Made by a program: the position numbers and the translations under genes
Origin: Firmicutes bacterium UBA2296
GTDB lineage: Bacteria > Bacillota > UBA994
Direction of reading: 5' to 3'
Assembly (NCBI GenBank): GCA_002345475.1
Contig: DDWC01000036.1
Coordinates: 1-10,250 of the forward strand
Length of the DNA stretch: 10,250 nt
Notes under the pieces: model-generated
The model's input: only the letters and a program-made list of their open reading frames with translations
Told to the model about the DNA's origin: nothing
Databases searched by the model: none
Shown: piece after piece, positions 1-5,600 of the stretch
Layout: the number at the start of each line of letters is the position of its first letter
Numbering within the stretch: position 1 is the stretch's first letter

Positions 1-45
1 TTGACAGGGGGCACCTCAAAAGCTTTGCGGGGTCTACGTTTTTAA

Positions 46-121
46 TGGCGCGCCCGGCAGGAATCGAACCTGCGGCCCACTGCTTAGAAGGCAGTTGCTC
101 TATCCCCTGAGCTACGGGCGC
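46..121 (-). tRNA. tRNA-Arg (anticodon TCT), CCA encoded
   Basis: The minus strand folds into a full cloverleaf. The acceptor stem is GCGCCCG paired with CGGGCGC, the D arm is GCTC/GAGC, the anticodon stem is ACTGC/GCAGT around loop CTTCTAA, and the T arm is GCAGG-TTCGATT-CCTGC. Discriminator G is followed by an encoded CCA (46-48). The anticodon TCT lies at 86-88 and reads AGA/AGG arginine codons. The tRNA lies 85 nt downstream of yfcE and has its own promoter, so it need not depend on the rph-rdgB-yfcE transcript. RNase PH, encoded upstream, belongs to the enzymes that trim tRNA 3' ends. Because the CCA is encoded, it does not have to be added. Confidence 0.97.
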
Positions 122-162
122 GTAGCATTTATGCGGCCAATCAGCCGCTCACGGCATTTAAT

Positions 163-190
163 ATTATAACATGACAGGCCCGGAAAGCAA
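163..190 (-). promoter_or_regulatory. promoter of tRNA-Arg
   Basis: On the minus strand a perfect -10 box TATAAT (163-168) is preceded after 16 nt by a weak -35, TTGCTT (185-190). Transcription would start near 156, giving a leader of about 35 nt before the tRNA 5' end. The leader contains a small hairpin (GCGGC/GCCGC, 133-148) that would be removed with it by RNase P. The -10 is convincing; the -35 matches only half the consensus. Confidence 0.6.
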
Positions 191-206
191 CCGGATCTAC
201 GCAGTC

Positions 207-695
207 TCAGTTGAGTTGGCCGAGCTCGGCGCTTACCCTCCCGTCCATGAGCGTCAGCACCGCATATCCCGCTCTGGTGCCATGCCTGGGATAGGCTGTG
301 GATCCGGGATTTACGAAAAGAATACCCCGGTCAGAAAAAATCTGTGGCACATGGGTATGACCGAAGAGTACTACGTCACAGCGATGGCGAGCGGCCGACT
401 GTACCAGTTCAGCCACGCTGATCTTTACGCCCAGCGTGTGCCCGTGTGTAACATAGAAGCGCACTCCTGCCAGTTCAATGAGCTCATAGCTGGAGCCAAG
501 ACGCGGGTCGCAGTTGCCTGCAACCCCAATCACTGTCACACCCATTTGCTCGGCCAGGCGCTGTCCGTCACGATAATGATCCCCAAGGTGAAAAAGCAAA
601 TCGACGGCACCCATTTGTCTCAGTGCCTGCCGCAAAGACGCCACATCTCCGTGGGAATCGCTGACGACCCCAACACGCAGAGCTTTACCTTCCAC
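207..695 (-). CDS. yfcE: YfcE/MJ0936-type metallophosphoesterase
   Basis: This is a small calcineurin-like phosphodiesterase of the YfcE/MJ0936 family (YsnB in Bacillus). It probably hydrolyses phosphodiesters with a dinuclear metal centre in the cytoplasm; the physiological substrate is unknown. With the start chosen here it has 162 residues, and all family motifs are present: D-S-H (D13, H15), G-D (D39), G-N-C-D (N61), T-H-G-H (H84) and G-H-T-H (112-115), followed by NPGS (129-132). The GTG at 693-695 is preferred because TGAGG sits 9 nt before it. An in-frame GTG at 708-710 adds five residues but has no ribosome binding site. The gene overlaps the end of rdgB by 11 nt, so translation is probably coupled. 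The same rph-rdgB-yfcE order occurs in Bacillus subtilis (rph-ysnA-ysnB). Confidence 0.93.
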   Translation of the reverse strand: MEGKALRVGVVSDSHGDVASLRQALRQMGAVDLLFHLGDHYRDGQRLAEQMGVTVIGVAGNCDPRLGSSYELIELAGVRFYVTHGHTLGVKISVAELVQSAARHRCDVVLFGHTHVPQIFSDRGILFVNPGSTAYPRHGTRAGYAVLTLMDGRVSAELGQLN

Positions 696-1284
696 CGCCC
701 AGTACCTCACCGATTATTGAGGCCATTTGGCGCAAAGCCAAACCGCGATGGCTGATCAGATTCTTCTCAGTGACGCTCATTTCAGCCAGGGTGCGCTCCT
801 GACCAAAAACCTGAAATAGGGGGTCATAGCCGAAACCGTTGTGTCCCTTTGGTCCTGCCAGTATGGTGCCAAAAACCATCCCCGTGGCAAAACGCGGCGG
901 TTGCCCGGGCACCTTAAGGCACACAGCGCTTACGAAATGGGCCCCTCGTTTGCTGCGGGCGTTTTGCATGCGCTGCTGCAGCAACAGGTTGTTGTCGTCG
1001 TCCCCAGCAGTTTCGCCGGCGTATCTTGCCGAACGCACGCCGGGTTCTCCACCCAGATAATAGACGCACAGGCCGGAGTCGTCAGCCAGGGCTGGCAAGC
1101 CCGTGAAATTACAGGCAGCTTCTGCCTTTATTCGGGCGTTCTCATGAAAGGTGTCGCCGTCTTCCACCACACTGAAGTCGGGAACATAATCGGTAATCAG
1201 GCTGAGCTGAACGCTGTCTCCCAGTGCGGCTCGGAACTCCCTCGCCTTGCCCGGGTTGCCGCTGGCCAGCACTAACGAGATCAT
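685..1284 (-). CDS. rdgB: XTP/dITP pyrophosphatase (RdgB/HAM1 family)
   Basis: This is a 199-residue house-cleaning nucleotidase that converts non-canonical dITP/ITP and XTP to the monophosphate plus pyrophosphate, keeping deaminated purines out of DNA and RNA. The N-terminal signature SGNPGKAREF (residues 8-17) gives the S-x-N-x-x-K-x-x-E motif (S8, N10, K13, E16). It also shows EDGDTFHENARIKA (41-54), ADDSGL with the expected catalytic aspartate (D69), GVRSARYAG (82-90), GFGYDPLF (150-157) and a terminal SHR (178-180). The length is normal for the family. Its ATG overlaps the rph stop as ATGA, so the two genes are translationally coupled, and its 3' end overlaps yfcE. It is complete and nothing looks damaged. 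Confidence 0.97.
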   Translation of the reverse strand: MISLVLASGNPGKAREFRAALGDSVQLSLITDYVPDFSVVEDGDTFHENARIKAEAACNFTGLPALADDSGLCVYYLGGEPGVRSARYAGETAGDDDNNLLLQQRMQNARSKRGAHFVSAVCLKVPGQPPRFATGMVFGTILAGPKGHNGFGYDPLFQVFGQERTLAEMSVTEKNLISHRGLALRQMASIIGEVLGGGR

Positions 1285-2027
1285 GACTGCTTAACACCGA
1301 TTATCTCGGCAACCTCACCCAGTACTTCCCGCTGCAGTGTATGTAAACGACGTATGCCGTGCTCGGCGACAGAGAGTAGGGCGTCAAGCTGACCGCGAGA
1401 AAAAGTCGCTTCCTCTCCGGTGCCCTGTATTTCCACAAACTCTCCGGCACCGGTCATCACAACGTTCATGTCCACGTCGGCACCCGCGTCTTCAACATAG
1501 CACAGGTCGAGCCTCACTTCGCCGTCGCAGATACCGGCACTAATCGCCGCCAGGTAATCCGTGACGGGGGACGTTGTTATAGCTCCTGAGGTCATCAACC
1601 TGGCGATGCAATCACACAGGGCGATAAAAGCCCCGGTGATTGAGGCTGTCCTGGTGCCTCCATCGGCCTCAATGACGTCACAGTCGACCCAGATGGTTCG
1701 TTCACCCAGCAGCGAAAGATCTACCACGCTGCGCAGGGACCTGCCGATGAGCCTTTGAATCTCATAAGTGCGCCCCCCCACTCGGCCCTTGGTGCTCTCC
1801 CGCTGCGAGCGAACCAGAGTCGCCGCTGGAAGCATGCTGTATTCGGCGGTAATCCATCCCTTGCCCTCACCACGCATGAACGGAGGCACCTTGTCCTCCA
1901 CAGAAGCTACACATATTACTCGGGTGCGCCCAAACTCGATCAACACGGAGCCCATGGCGCTACTTATGTAGTCGCGGGTTACTTTTATCTCGCGCAGGTC
2001 CACGGGCGAACGTTCATCTATTCTCAT
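1281..2027 (-). CDS. rph: ribonuclease PH
   Basis: This is RNase PH, the phosphorolytic 3'-5' exoribonuclease that trims the 3' ends of tRNA precursors and releases nucleoside diphosphates; the family works as a hexamer. It has 248 residues, the usual length. It starts MRIDERSPVDLR and shows the family blocks GSVLIEFGRTRVIC, KVPPFMRGEGKGWITAEY, GGRTYEIQRLIGRSLR and DVIEADGGTRTASITGA. R86 and the GGTR segment ending at R126 form the phosphate site, and acidic residues in EDAGADVDMN (179-188) are at the expected catalytic position. The ATG follows GGAGG with a good spacer. The gene lies 30 nt downstream of the UPF0316 gene and overlaps rdgB by 4 nt, so these genes probably share a transcript. 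Confidence 0.98.
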   Translation of the reverse strand: MRIDERSPVDLREIKVTRDYISSAMGSVLIEFGRTRVICVASVEDKVPPFMRGEGKGWITAEYSMLPAATLVRSQRESTKGRVGGRTYEIQRLIGRSLRSVVDLSLLGERTIWVDCDVIEADGGTRTASITGAFIALCDCIARLMTSGAITTSPVTDYLAAISAGICDGEVRLDLCYVEDAGADVDMNVVMTGAGEFVEIQGTGEEATFSRGQLDALLSVAEHGIRRLHTLQREVLGEVAEIIGVKQS

Positions 2028-2057
2028 GCTTTAAACCTCCGGATTCTCTCGTTAACG

Positions 2058-2588
2058 TTATTTGATCTTTCGTATCCCCATGGGGCTCTGGAACGGCCGA
2101 ATGGTCCGACGCGCATCTGTCATGACCACCACCGCATGTTCATCCATTTCATCTACGATGCTTATCAGTCGAGAAACATCTTTGCGCCGCGAGATTACCA
2201 TTAAAACATTGCGTGGTCCGCTGCGCCCTTCGCCATGCATAACGGTGAGGCCGTATCCCGCTTCGCGTACGGCATCACGAATTTGCGCTTCGCGTTCTTT
2301 GGATATTATTTGCGTGGCCACGTGCCCAAAAGCCAGCTTTTCCTCTACAAAACCACCCAATAAACTGCCTGTGGCAAAACCTGCGGCGTAAGCCAGGGCG
2401 TTCAGAGGATTGTCGAGACTGGTCACCACTCTCCCCAATACGGTCACGAAAATGAGGACCTCAAAAAAACCGATGATCGAAGCCTCTACTTTGCGACCCC
2501 GGAAAACAAAAAGCACTCGCACCGTTGCCAGCGAAACATCAACAACGCGAGCCACGAAAATCATCAGGTAGCCTAACAAAGGTGTCAC
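2058..2588 (-). CDS. UPF0316 (DUF5698/DUF2179) membrane protein
   Basis: This is an integral membrane protein of the UPF0316 family (Bacillus YebE-like) whose function is unknown. The N-terminal half has three hydrophobic segments at about residues 4-25, 34-53 and 60-80, separated by the basic loop FRGRKVEAS. The C-terminal half (about 105-165) is a soluble DUF2179-type domain with GYGLTVMHGEG and LMVISRRKDVSRLISIVDEMD. The start is GTG at 2586-2588 because AAGGAAAGGGG lies 6 nt upstream and the family normally begins just before the first membrane helix; this gives 176 residues. The reading frame stays open further upstream, but that part would translate the marR terminator hairpin and is not coding. 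The gene lies 30 nt before rph. Its own promoter was not identified and may lie inside marR. Confidence 0.88.
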   Translation of the reverse strand: MTPLLGYLMIFVARVVDVSLATVRVLFVFRGRKVEASIIGFFEVLIFVTVLGRVVTSLDNPLNALAYAAGFATGSLLGGFVEEKLAFGHVATQIISKEREAQIRDAVREAGYGLTVMHGEGRSGPRNVLMVISRRKDVSRLISIVDEMDEHAVVVMTDARRTIRPFQSPMGIRKIK

Positions 2589-2650
2589 AGCAATCCCCTT
2601 TCCTTCTGCAACGGCAACTGGGCCGAGGGTTTCTATGCCAATCTTACCAC

Positions 2651-2675
2651 AAAAAAAAGCCTGCTTGGCAGGCTT
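2651..2675 (-). terminator. Rho-independent terminator of marR
   Basis: On the minus strand an 8-bp perfect stem, AAGCCTGC/GCAGGCTT with loop CAA (2657-2675), runs into a tract of eight T (2651-2658, overlapping the stem end). It lies 10 nt past the marR stop. This is the only hairpin in the window with a classic U-tract. It separates marR from the UPF0316-rph-rdgB-yfcE group. Confidence 0.9.
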
Positions 2676-2685
2676 ATGCACTTTG

Positions 2686-3141
2686 TCAGCTTACCTCTTC
2701 CTGAGTCATAAGTTCCACGAGATGGCTGAGGGCGGTTATCATGCTCTCAACTTCCTCAGTAGAAATCTTTGAGAGAACAGTGCTGAGATACTTGCGCCGG
2801 GTGGCTATGACTTCATCGATAATCTGGTGACCTTTGTCTAATACCTTGAGTCTGATTACTCTGCGGTCAGTGGTGTCGCGCTCACGCATGACGAGACCAT
2901 TGCGCTCCATGCGATCTACCAGGTCCGTGGCGGTGCTACATGCCAAAAACATGCGCTCGCCCAGTTCGCCGATGGTCAGAGTGCCTGCGTTGATCAGGGT
3001 GAGCAGTGCGTTGAACTGAGGCGGAGTGATGTCCGTGTCGGCCAACATTTCGCGGCCGCGCTTCTTGACGATAACACTCACGGTGCGAAGCAGCACTTCC
3101 ACGTCAGCAACCTGTTTTTGATCAAGTTCTTTGTTCGGCAT
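2686..3141 (-). CDS. MarR-family transcriptional regulator
   Basis: This is a MarR-type winged-helix regulator of 151 residues, expected to bind a short palindrome as a homodimer. The winged helix covers about residues 38-100: ITPPQFNALLTLI, then the recognition region LTIGELGERMFLACSTATDLVDRMERNGLV, then a wing with the typical D-R-R (92-94) and VIRLKVLDKG. Helices on both sides form the dimer region. ATG at 3139-3141 is preferred because GGAGGTG lies 8 nt upstream; a TTG two codons earlier (3145-3147) would be too close. It has its own promoter with a palindrome just after the -10 and its own terminator, so it appears to be a single-gene, self-repressed unit. Its ligand and other targets are unknown. 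Confidence 0.93.
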   Translation of the reverse strand: MPNKELDQKQVADVEVLLRTVSVIVKKRGREMLADTDITPPQFNALLTLINAGTLTIGELGERMFLACSTATDLVDRMERNGLVMRERDTTDRRVIRLKVLDKGHQIIDEVIATRRKYLSTVLSKISTEEVESMITALSHLVELMTQEEVS

Positions 3142-3177
3142 GGGCAAAACACCTCCTGGTTATTATGACACGATATC

Positions 3178-3194
3178 ATTTCGGTAGCCGAAAT
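3178..3194. promoter_or_regulatory. putative MarR autoregulatory operator
   Basis: The perfect inverted repeat ATTTCGG-TAG-CCGAAAT has 7-bp arms and a 3-nt spacer. It lies just downstream of the marR transcription start, at about +5 to +21, where a bound dimer would block RNA polymerase. MarR proteins commonly bind such palindromes in their own promoters. Assigning it to this MarR protein is inference from position. Confidence 0.65.
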
Positions 3195-3205
3195 CTCTAT
3201 CATAA

Positions 3206-3234
3206 ATCTTACCAAAGCACATGTTATTCGTCAA
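3206..3234 (-). promoter_or_regulatory. sigma-A type promoter of marR
   Basis: On the minus strand, -35 TTGACG (3229-3234) and -10 TAAGAT (3206-3211) are separated by exactly 17 nt. Both hexamers match the consensus at five of six positions. The predicted start is near 3199, leaving a leader of about 58 nt that carries the palindrome and the GGAGGTG ribosome binding site. Confidence 0.8.
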
Positions 3235-3286
3235 CAAGATTAAACTAATGGCGAAATATTCTGATTATGCTCCTGAATGCGGGCAA

Positions 3287-4498
3287 TCAGCGCCGCGAGA
3301 ACTCGCTGGTGCACGCGAACAGTTCTTCCGCAGCTGTCTTCACTTTCTCGCAGTGTTCCTGTGGCGCAAACACGTAAAAACGGCACAGGCGCTGGTACTC
3401 GGCGAAGAGAGCCGAGAGTTCAAGCTCAGGTAACTGTCTGAACGGGGTGATGCCTGAGACTGTGGATACCGCTATGTCGGCCTCTTTGAAAGAACCCAGG
3501 GGGCCGAGAAAGACACAGACTTCTGTTTCATGGACACCGGCAAGTCGTGCCAGACTCCTCTCTGTCTCGACCCTATTTGCCCAAAAGCCGGCGTGATGAT
3601 CGTGAGCCGAAGAAACATAGCTCCTCTTATAAAGGCGTCGAGAGCGCAGAGCAAGGGCGAGGCGCAGACTGTGTTCGTCGTTGACCTTTGCTGCCCTTGC
3701 CACAAGACTGTGCAGCAAGAGATCATCACCCATCTCCTGCATCTCCGACAGTGCGAGCCCCAAGCGGCCAACGAGCTTTGCCAGCATGGCTCCCGCTCCT
3801 ATCTTGGTGTGATGGAAACACACCCGCTCTGTGAGGTAATAGCGTAGCCGAAGCAGGTGCAGCAGCTCACTGCGGGCATCCTGACGCATCAGTCCCTTGC
3901 TCATCAGTCGGTAGACAAGCTGGCCTTGATCGATGGTGAAATTGGCCAGTACACGGTCGTCATAATTGTGAACCAGCCCGGCGAAGTAGGCATCACGCCG
4001 CAAATAGTCCAGAACATCGGCGTCGATAGTGCTGCTGATCATCTCCCCCAGATAAGCCTGGTTGGCAGGCAAATCGTGCAGGAGAATGTCGCTGACCAGT
4101 CGAAAAAGGCCTTCCCGCACCAAAACGGCCTTTATGTCATGCTGCTGCAATGCCTGCCACAGACGCTCGCGGCTGTCATGGCGGGCGAAAAGGTGGAACT
4201 CATCCTCCAGGGTGTGACCAAAGGGAATATGTCCTATGTCGTGTAACAAGGCTGCGCAAACGAGAGCCTCAACCTCGTTGCCCTCTCCGTAACCCGAAGC
4301 GGCGCGAAAGAGTGCCAGAGCGGTGTGAGCTGTGCCGAGGCTGTGATCGAATCGGGTGTGCACACAGCCCGGATAAACCAGATGGGCGAATCCCAGCTGG
4401 CGTATGCCGCGCAGTCTTTGCATTGCCTCTGTATCGAGCAAGTCTCGGGCAAAGTCGGGCAGAAGGATGTCGCCATGAACGGGGTCGCGTATGCGCAT
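3287..4498 (-). CDS. HD-domain phosphohydrolase (COG1078, YwfO/SAMHD1-like)
   Basis: This is a 403-residue HD-superfamily phosphohydrolase of the COG1078 group, related to YwfO of Bacillus and to SAMHD1-type dNTP triphosphohydrolases. It probably removes triphosphate from (d)NTPs, but the substrate is not shown by the sequence. It starts MRIRDPVHGDI, typical of the group. The metal site is HTRFDHS (H47, D51, H52), HDIGHIPFGH (H86, D87, H90, H95) and a later aspartate region IDADVLDYLRRD (159-169). The C-terminal third is less conserved. The ATG at 4496-4498 follows GAGGTGAT. The frame remains open for 92 more codons upstream, but that part overlaps dppA on the other strand and does not resemble the family. 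The gene is divergent from dppA. No terminator was recognised before the marR promoter. Confidence 0.93.
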   Translation of the reverse strand: MRIRDPVHGDILLPDFARDLLDTEAMQRLRGIRQLGFAHLVYPGCVHTRFDHSLGTAHTALALFRAASGYGEGNEVEALVCAALLHDIGHIPFGHTLEDEFHLFARHDSRERLWQALQQHDIKAVLVREGLFRLVSDILLHDLPANQAYLGEMISSTIDADVLDYLRRDAYFAGLVHNYDDRVLANFTIDQGQLVYRLMSKGLMRQDARSELLHLLRLRYYLTERVCFHHTKIGAGAMLAKLVGRLGLALSEMQEMGDDLLLHSLVARAAKVNDEHSLRLALALRSRRLYKRSYVSSAHDHHAGFWANRVETERSLARLAGVHETEVCVFLGPLGSFKEADIAVSTVSGITPFRQLPELELSALFAEYQRLCRFYVFAPQEHCEKVKTAAEELFACTSEFSRR

Positions 4499-4516
4499 AC
4501 AGATCACCTCACATCC

Positions 4517-4522
4517 ATTATA
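4517..4522 (-). promoter_or_regulatory. possible -10 box for the HD phosphohydrolase gene
   Basis: A perfect TATAAT lies on the minus strand 18 nt upstream of the HD gene start. No acceptable -35 hexamer is visible at 16-18 nt spacing and the resulting leader would be only about 12 nt. It is therefore a weak candidate. Confidence 0.3.
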
Positions 4523-4594
4523 ACTGCCAGGCAGGAATAACCTCCAGCCTGTGGAAGAAGAATAGACAGAATGTAACGGGAGGCGAAGTTTCAG

Positions 4595-5407
4595 ATGAAA
4601 GTATTTATCAGCGTCGACATCGAAGGAATCTGCTGTATCGTAAACCAGGACAGCACCGGTCCGCAGGGCAAATCCTATGACCAGGGACGTAGACAGATGA
4701 CGGCAGAGGTGAACGCCGCTGTTGAGGGTGCACTGGCTGCCGGAGCGACCGAAGTGGTGGTCAACGATTCTCACGGTGGCATGAACAACTTATTCCCTCA
4801 GGAAATCCATCGCGATGCCCAGGTGATTCTGGGAACACCCAAACCTTTTATGATGATGGAGGGTATTTCTGCAGACTTTGACGCTGCTCTGTTTATTGGC
4901 TACCACGCTCGCATGTACAGTCCGGGCATTCTCTCCCATACCATAAGCGGCGGGGTAGTGAGCAACGTCTGGATCAACGGCACCCTGTGTGGAGAAACCG
5001 GCATCAACGCAGGACTGGCCGGGCACTTTGGAGTCCCGGTAGTGCTGGTGTCCGGTGATGATTGTCTGGCCGGAGAGGCCAAGGAGTTGCTCGGCCCGGT
5101 CGAAGCAGTGATAGTTAAACACGCCATCACCCGCTACAGCGCCAGGAACCTGCATCCCGAAAAGGCCGTTGAACTGATTCGCTACCGGACAGAGCAAGTA
5201 CTAAAGGAGAAGCCCGCGACGAAGCCGCTGGTGTTTGACACACCGGTGACCATGCGACTGGAGTTCGCAAATGCCGGCATGGCAGACGCAGCATGTTTCC
5301 TGCCAGGCTCGCTGCGGGTTGACGGACGAACCGTAGAGTTCACAGGTTCTGACTACCTGACAGCCTTTCAGGGATTGCGCACCATGATCTCGCTGGCCCG
5401 TCCGTAA
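4595..5407 (+). CDS. dppA: D-aminopeptidase DppA (peptidase family M55)
   Basis: This is a zinc-dependent D-aminopeptidase of family M55 that releases N-terminal D-amino acids such as D-Ala from short peptides. The homologue in Bacillus forms a decameric ring. It has 270 residues, close to the usual length. The zinc ligands known from Bacillus DppA are present at nearly identical positions: D8 and E10 (SVDIEG), H60 (NDSHGG), H104 (GYHA) and E134 (CGET). The expected catalytic histidine is H115 (LSHT). The ATG at 4595 is preceded by GGGAGG at a somewhat long distance of 11 nt. No dipeptide-transport genes lie beside it, unlike the dpp operon of Bacillus subtilis. It is probably a single-gene unit, closed by the hairpin at 5466-5493. 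Likely roles are recycling of cell-wall D-Ala peptides or nutrition (inference). Confidence 0.95.
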   Translation: MKVFISVDIEGICCIVNQDSTGPQGKSYDQGRRQMTAEVNAAVEGALAAGATEVVVNDSHGGMNNLFPQEIHRDAQVILGTPKPFMMMEGISADFDAALFIGYHARMYSPGILSHTISGGVVSNVWINGTLCGETGINAGLAGHFGVPVVLVSGDDCLAGEAKELLGPVEAVIVKHAITRYSARNLHPEKAVELIRYRTEQVLKEKPATKPLVFDTPVTMRLEFANAGMADAACFLPGSLRVDGRTVEFTGSDYLTAFQGLRTMISLARP

Positions 5408-5465
5408 TCCCAAAGTTATGCCAGTGTTATAGGCTGGTCCTCCTTGTCAGGACTTGGATTATTAA

Positions 5466-5493
5466 GACCACCCGAAGAGTAATCCGGGTGGTC
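5466..5493 (+). terminator. probable terminator hairpin after dppA
   Basis: A perfect 9-bp inverted repeat, GACCACCCG/CGGGTGGTC with a 10-nt loop, lies 58 nt after the dppA stop. It is followed only by ATTTCTC, not a real T tract. The position between dppA and the promoter of the next gene supports a terminator role, with moderate certainty. Confidence 0.6.
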
Positions 5494-5529
5494 ATTTCTC
5501 ATTCCCGGGACTTCCATGACAACGGCAAG

Positions 5530-5558
5530 TTGACCGGCTTCGGTTGACGTGCTAAAAT
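5530..5558 (+). promoter_or_regulatory. sigma-A type promoter of the MATE gene
   Basis: -35 TTGACC (5530-5535) and -10 TAAAAT (5553-5558) are separated by 17 nt, each matching the consensus at five of six positions. Transcription would begin near 5565, giving a leader of about 36 nt. A second TTGAC occurs 14 nt after the first (5544-5548), but no good -10 pairs with it. Confidence 0.7.
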
Positions 5559-5600
5559 TTCGAGAGTAGTACAAATTTCTGCACGAAAGCTGGTAACCCA

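Noticed and set aside
1..45. TTGACA at the window edge and an imperfect dyad around AAAGCTTT downstream of the tRNA
   Set aside because: No -10 box pairs with TTGACA, and the dyad has several mismatches and no T-tract in the tRNA direction, so neither a promoter nor a terminator can be supported.
171..755. Long open frame on the plus strand (194 codons) opposite yfcE
   Set aside because: It is antisense to a gene with complete phosphoesterase motifs, covers the tRNA-proximal region, and its translation shows no recognisable domain.
1755..2204. Plus-strand open frame (149 codons) opposite rph and the UPF0316 gene
   Set aside because: It is antisense to the highly conserved RNase PH frame and crosses the intergenic space; it has no family resemblance or ribosome binding site.
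4489..4500. Perfect 12-bp palindrome GTATGCGCATAC at the start of the HD gene
   Set aside because: Most of it encodes the conserved first residues MRIR and there is no spacer or second copy, so it is explained by coding sequence.
4499..4774. Extended N-terminus for the HD phosphohydrolase
   Set aside because: The extra 92 codons run through dppA on the opposite strand, while the family starts at MRIRDPVHGDI with a ribosome binding site just upstream.
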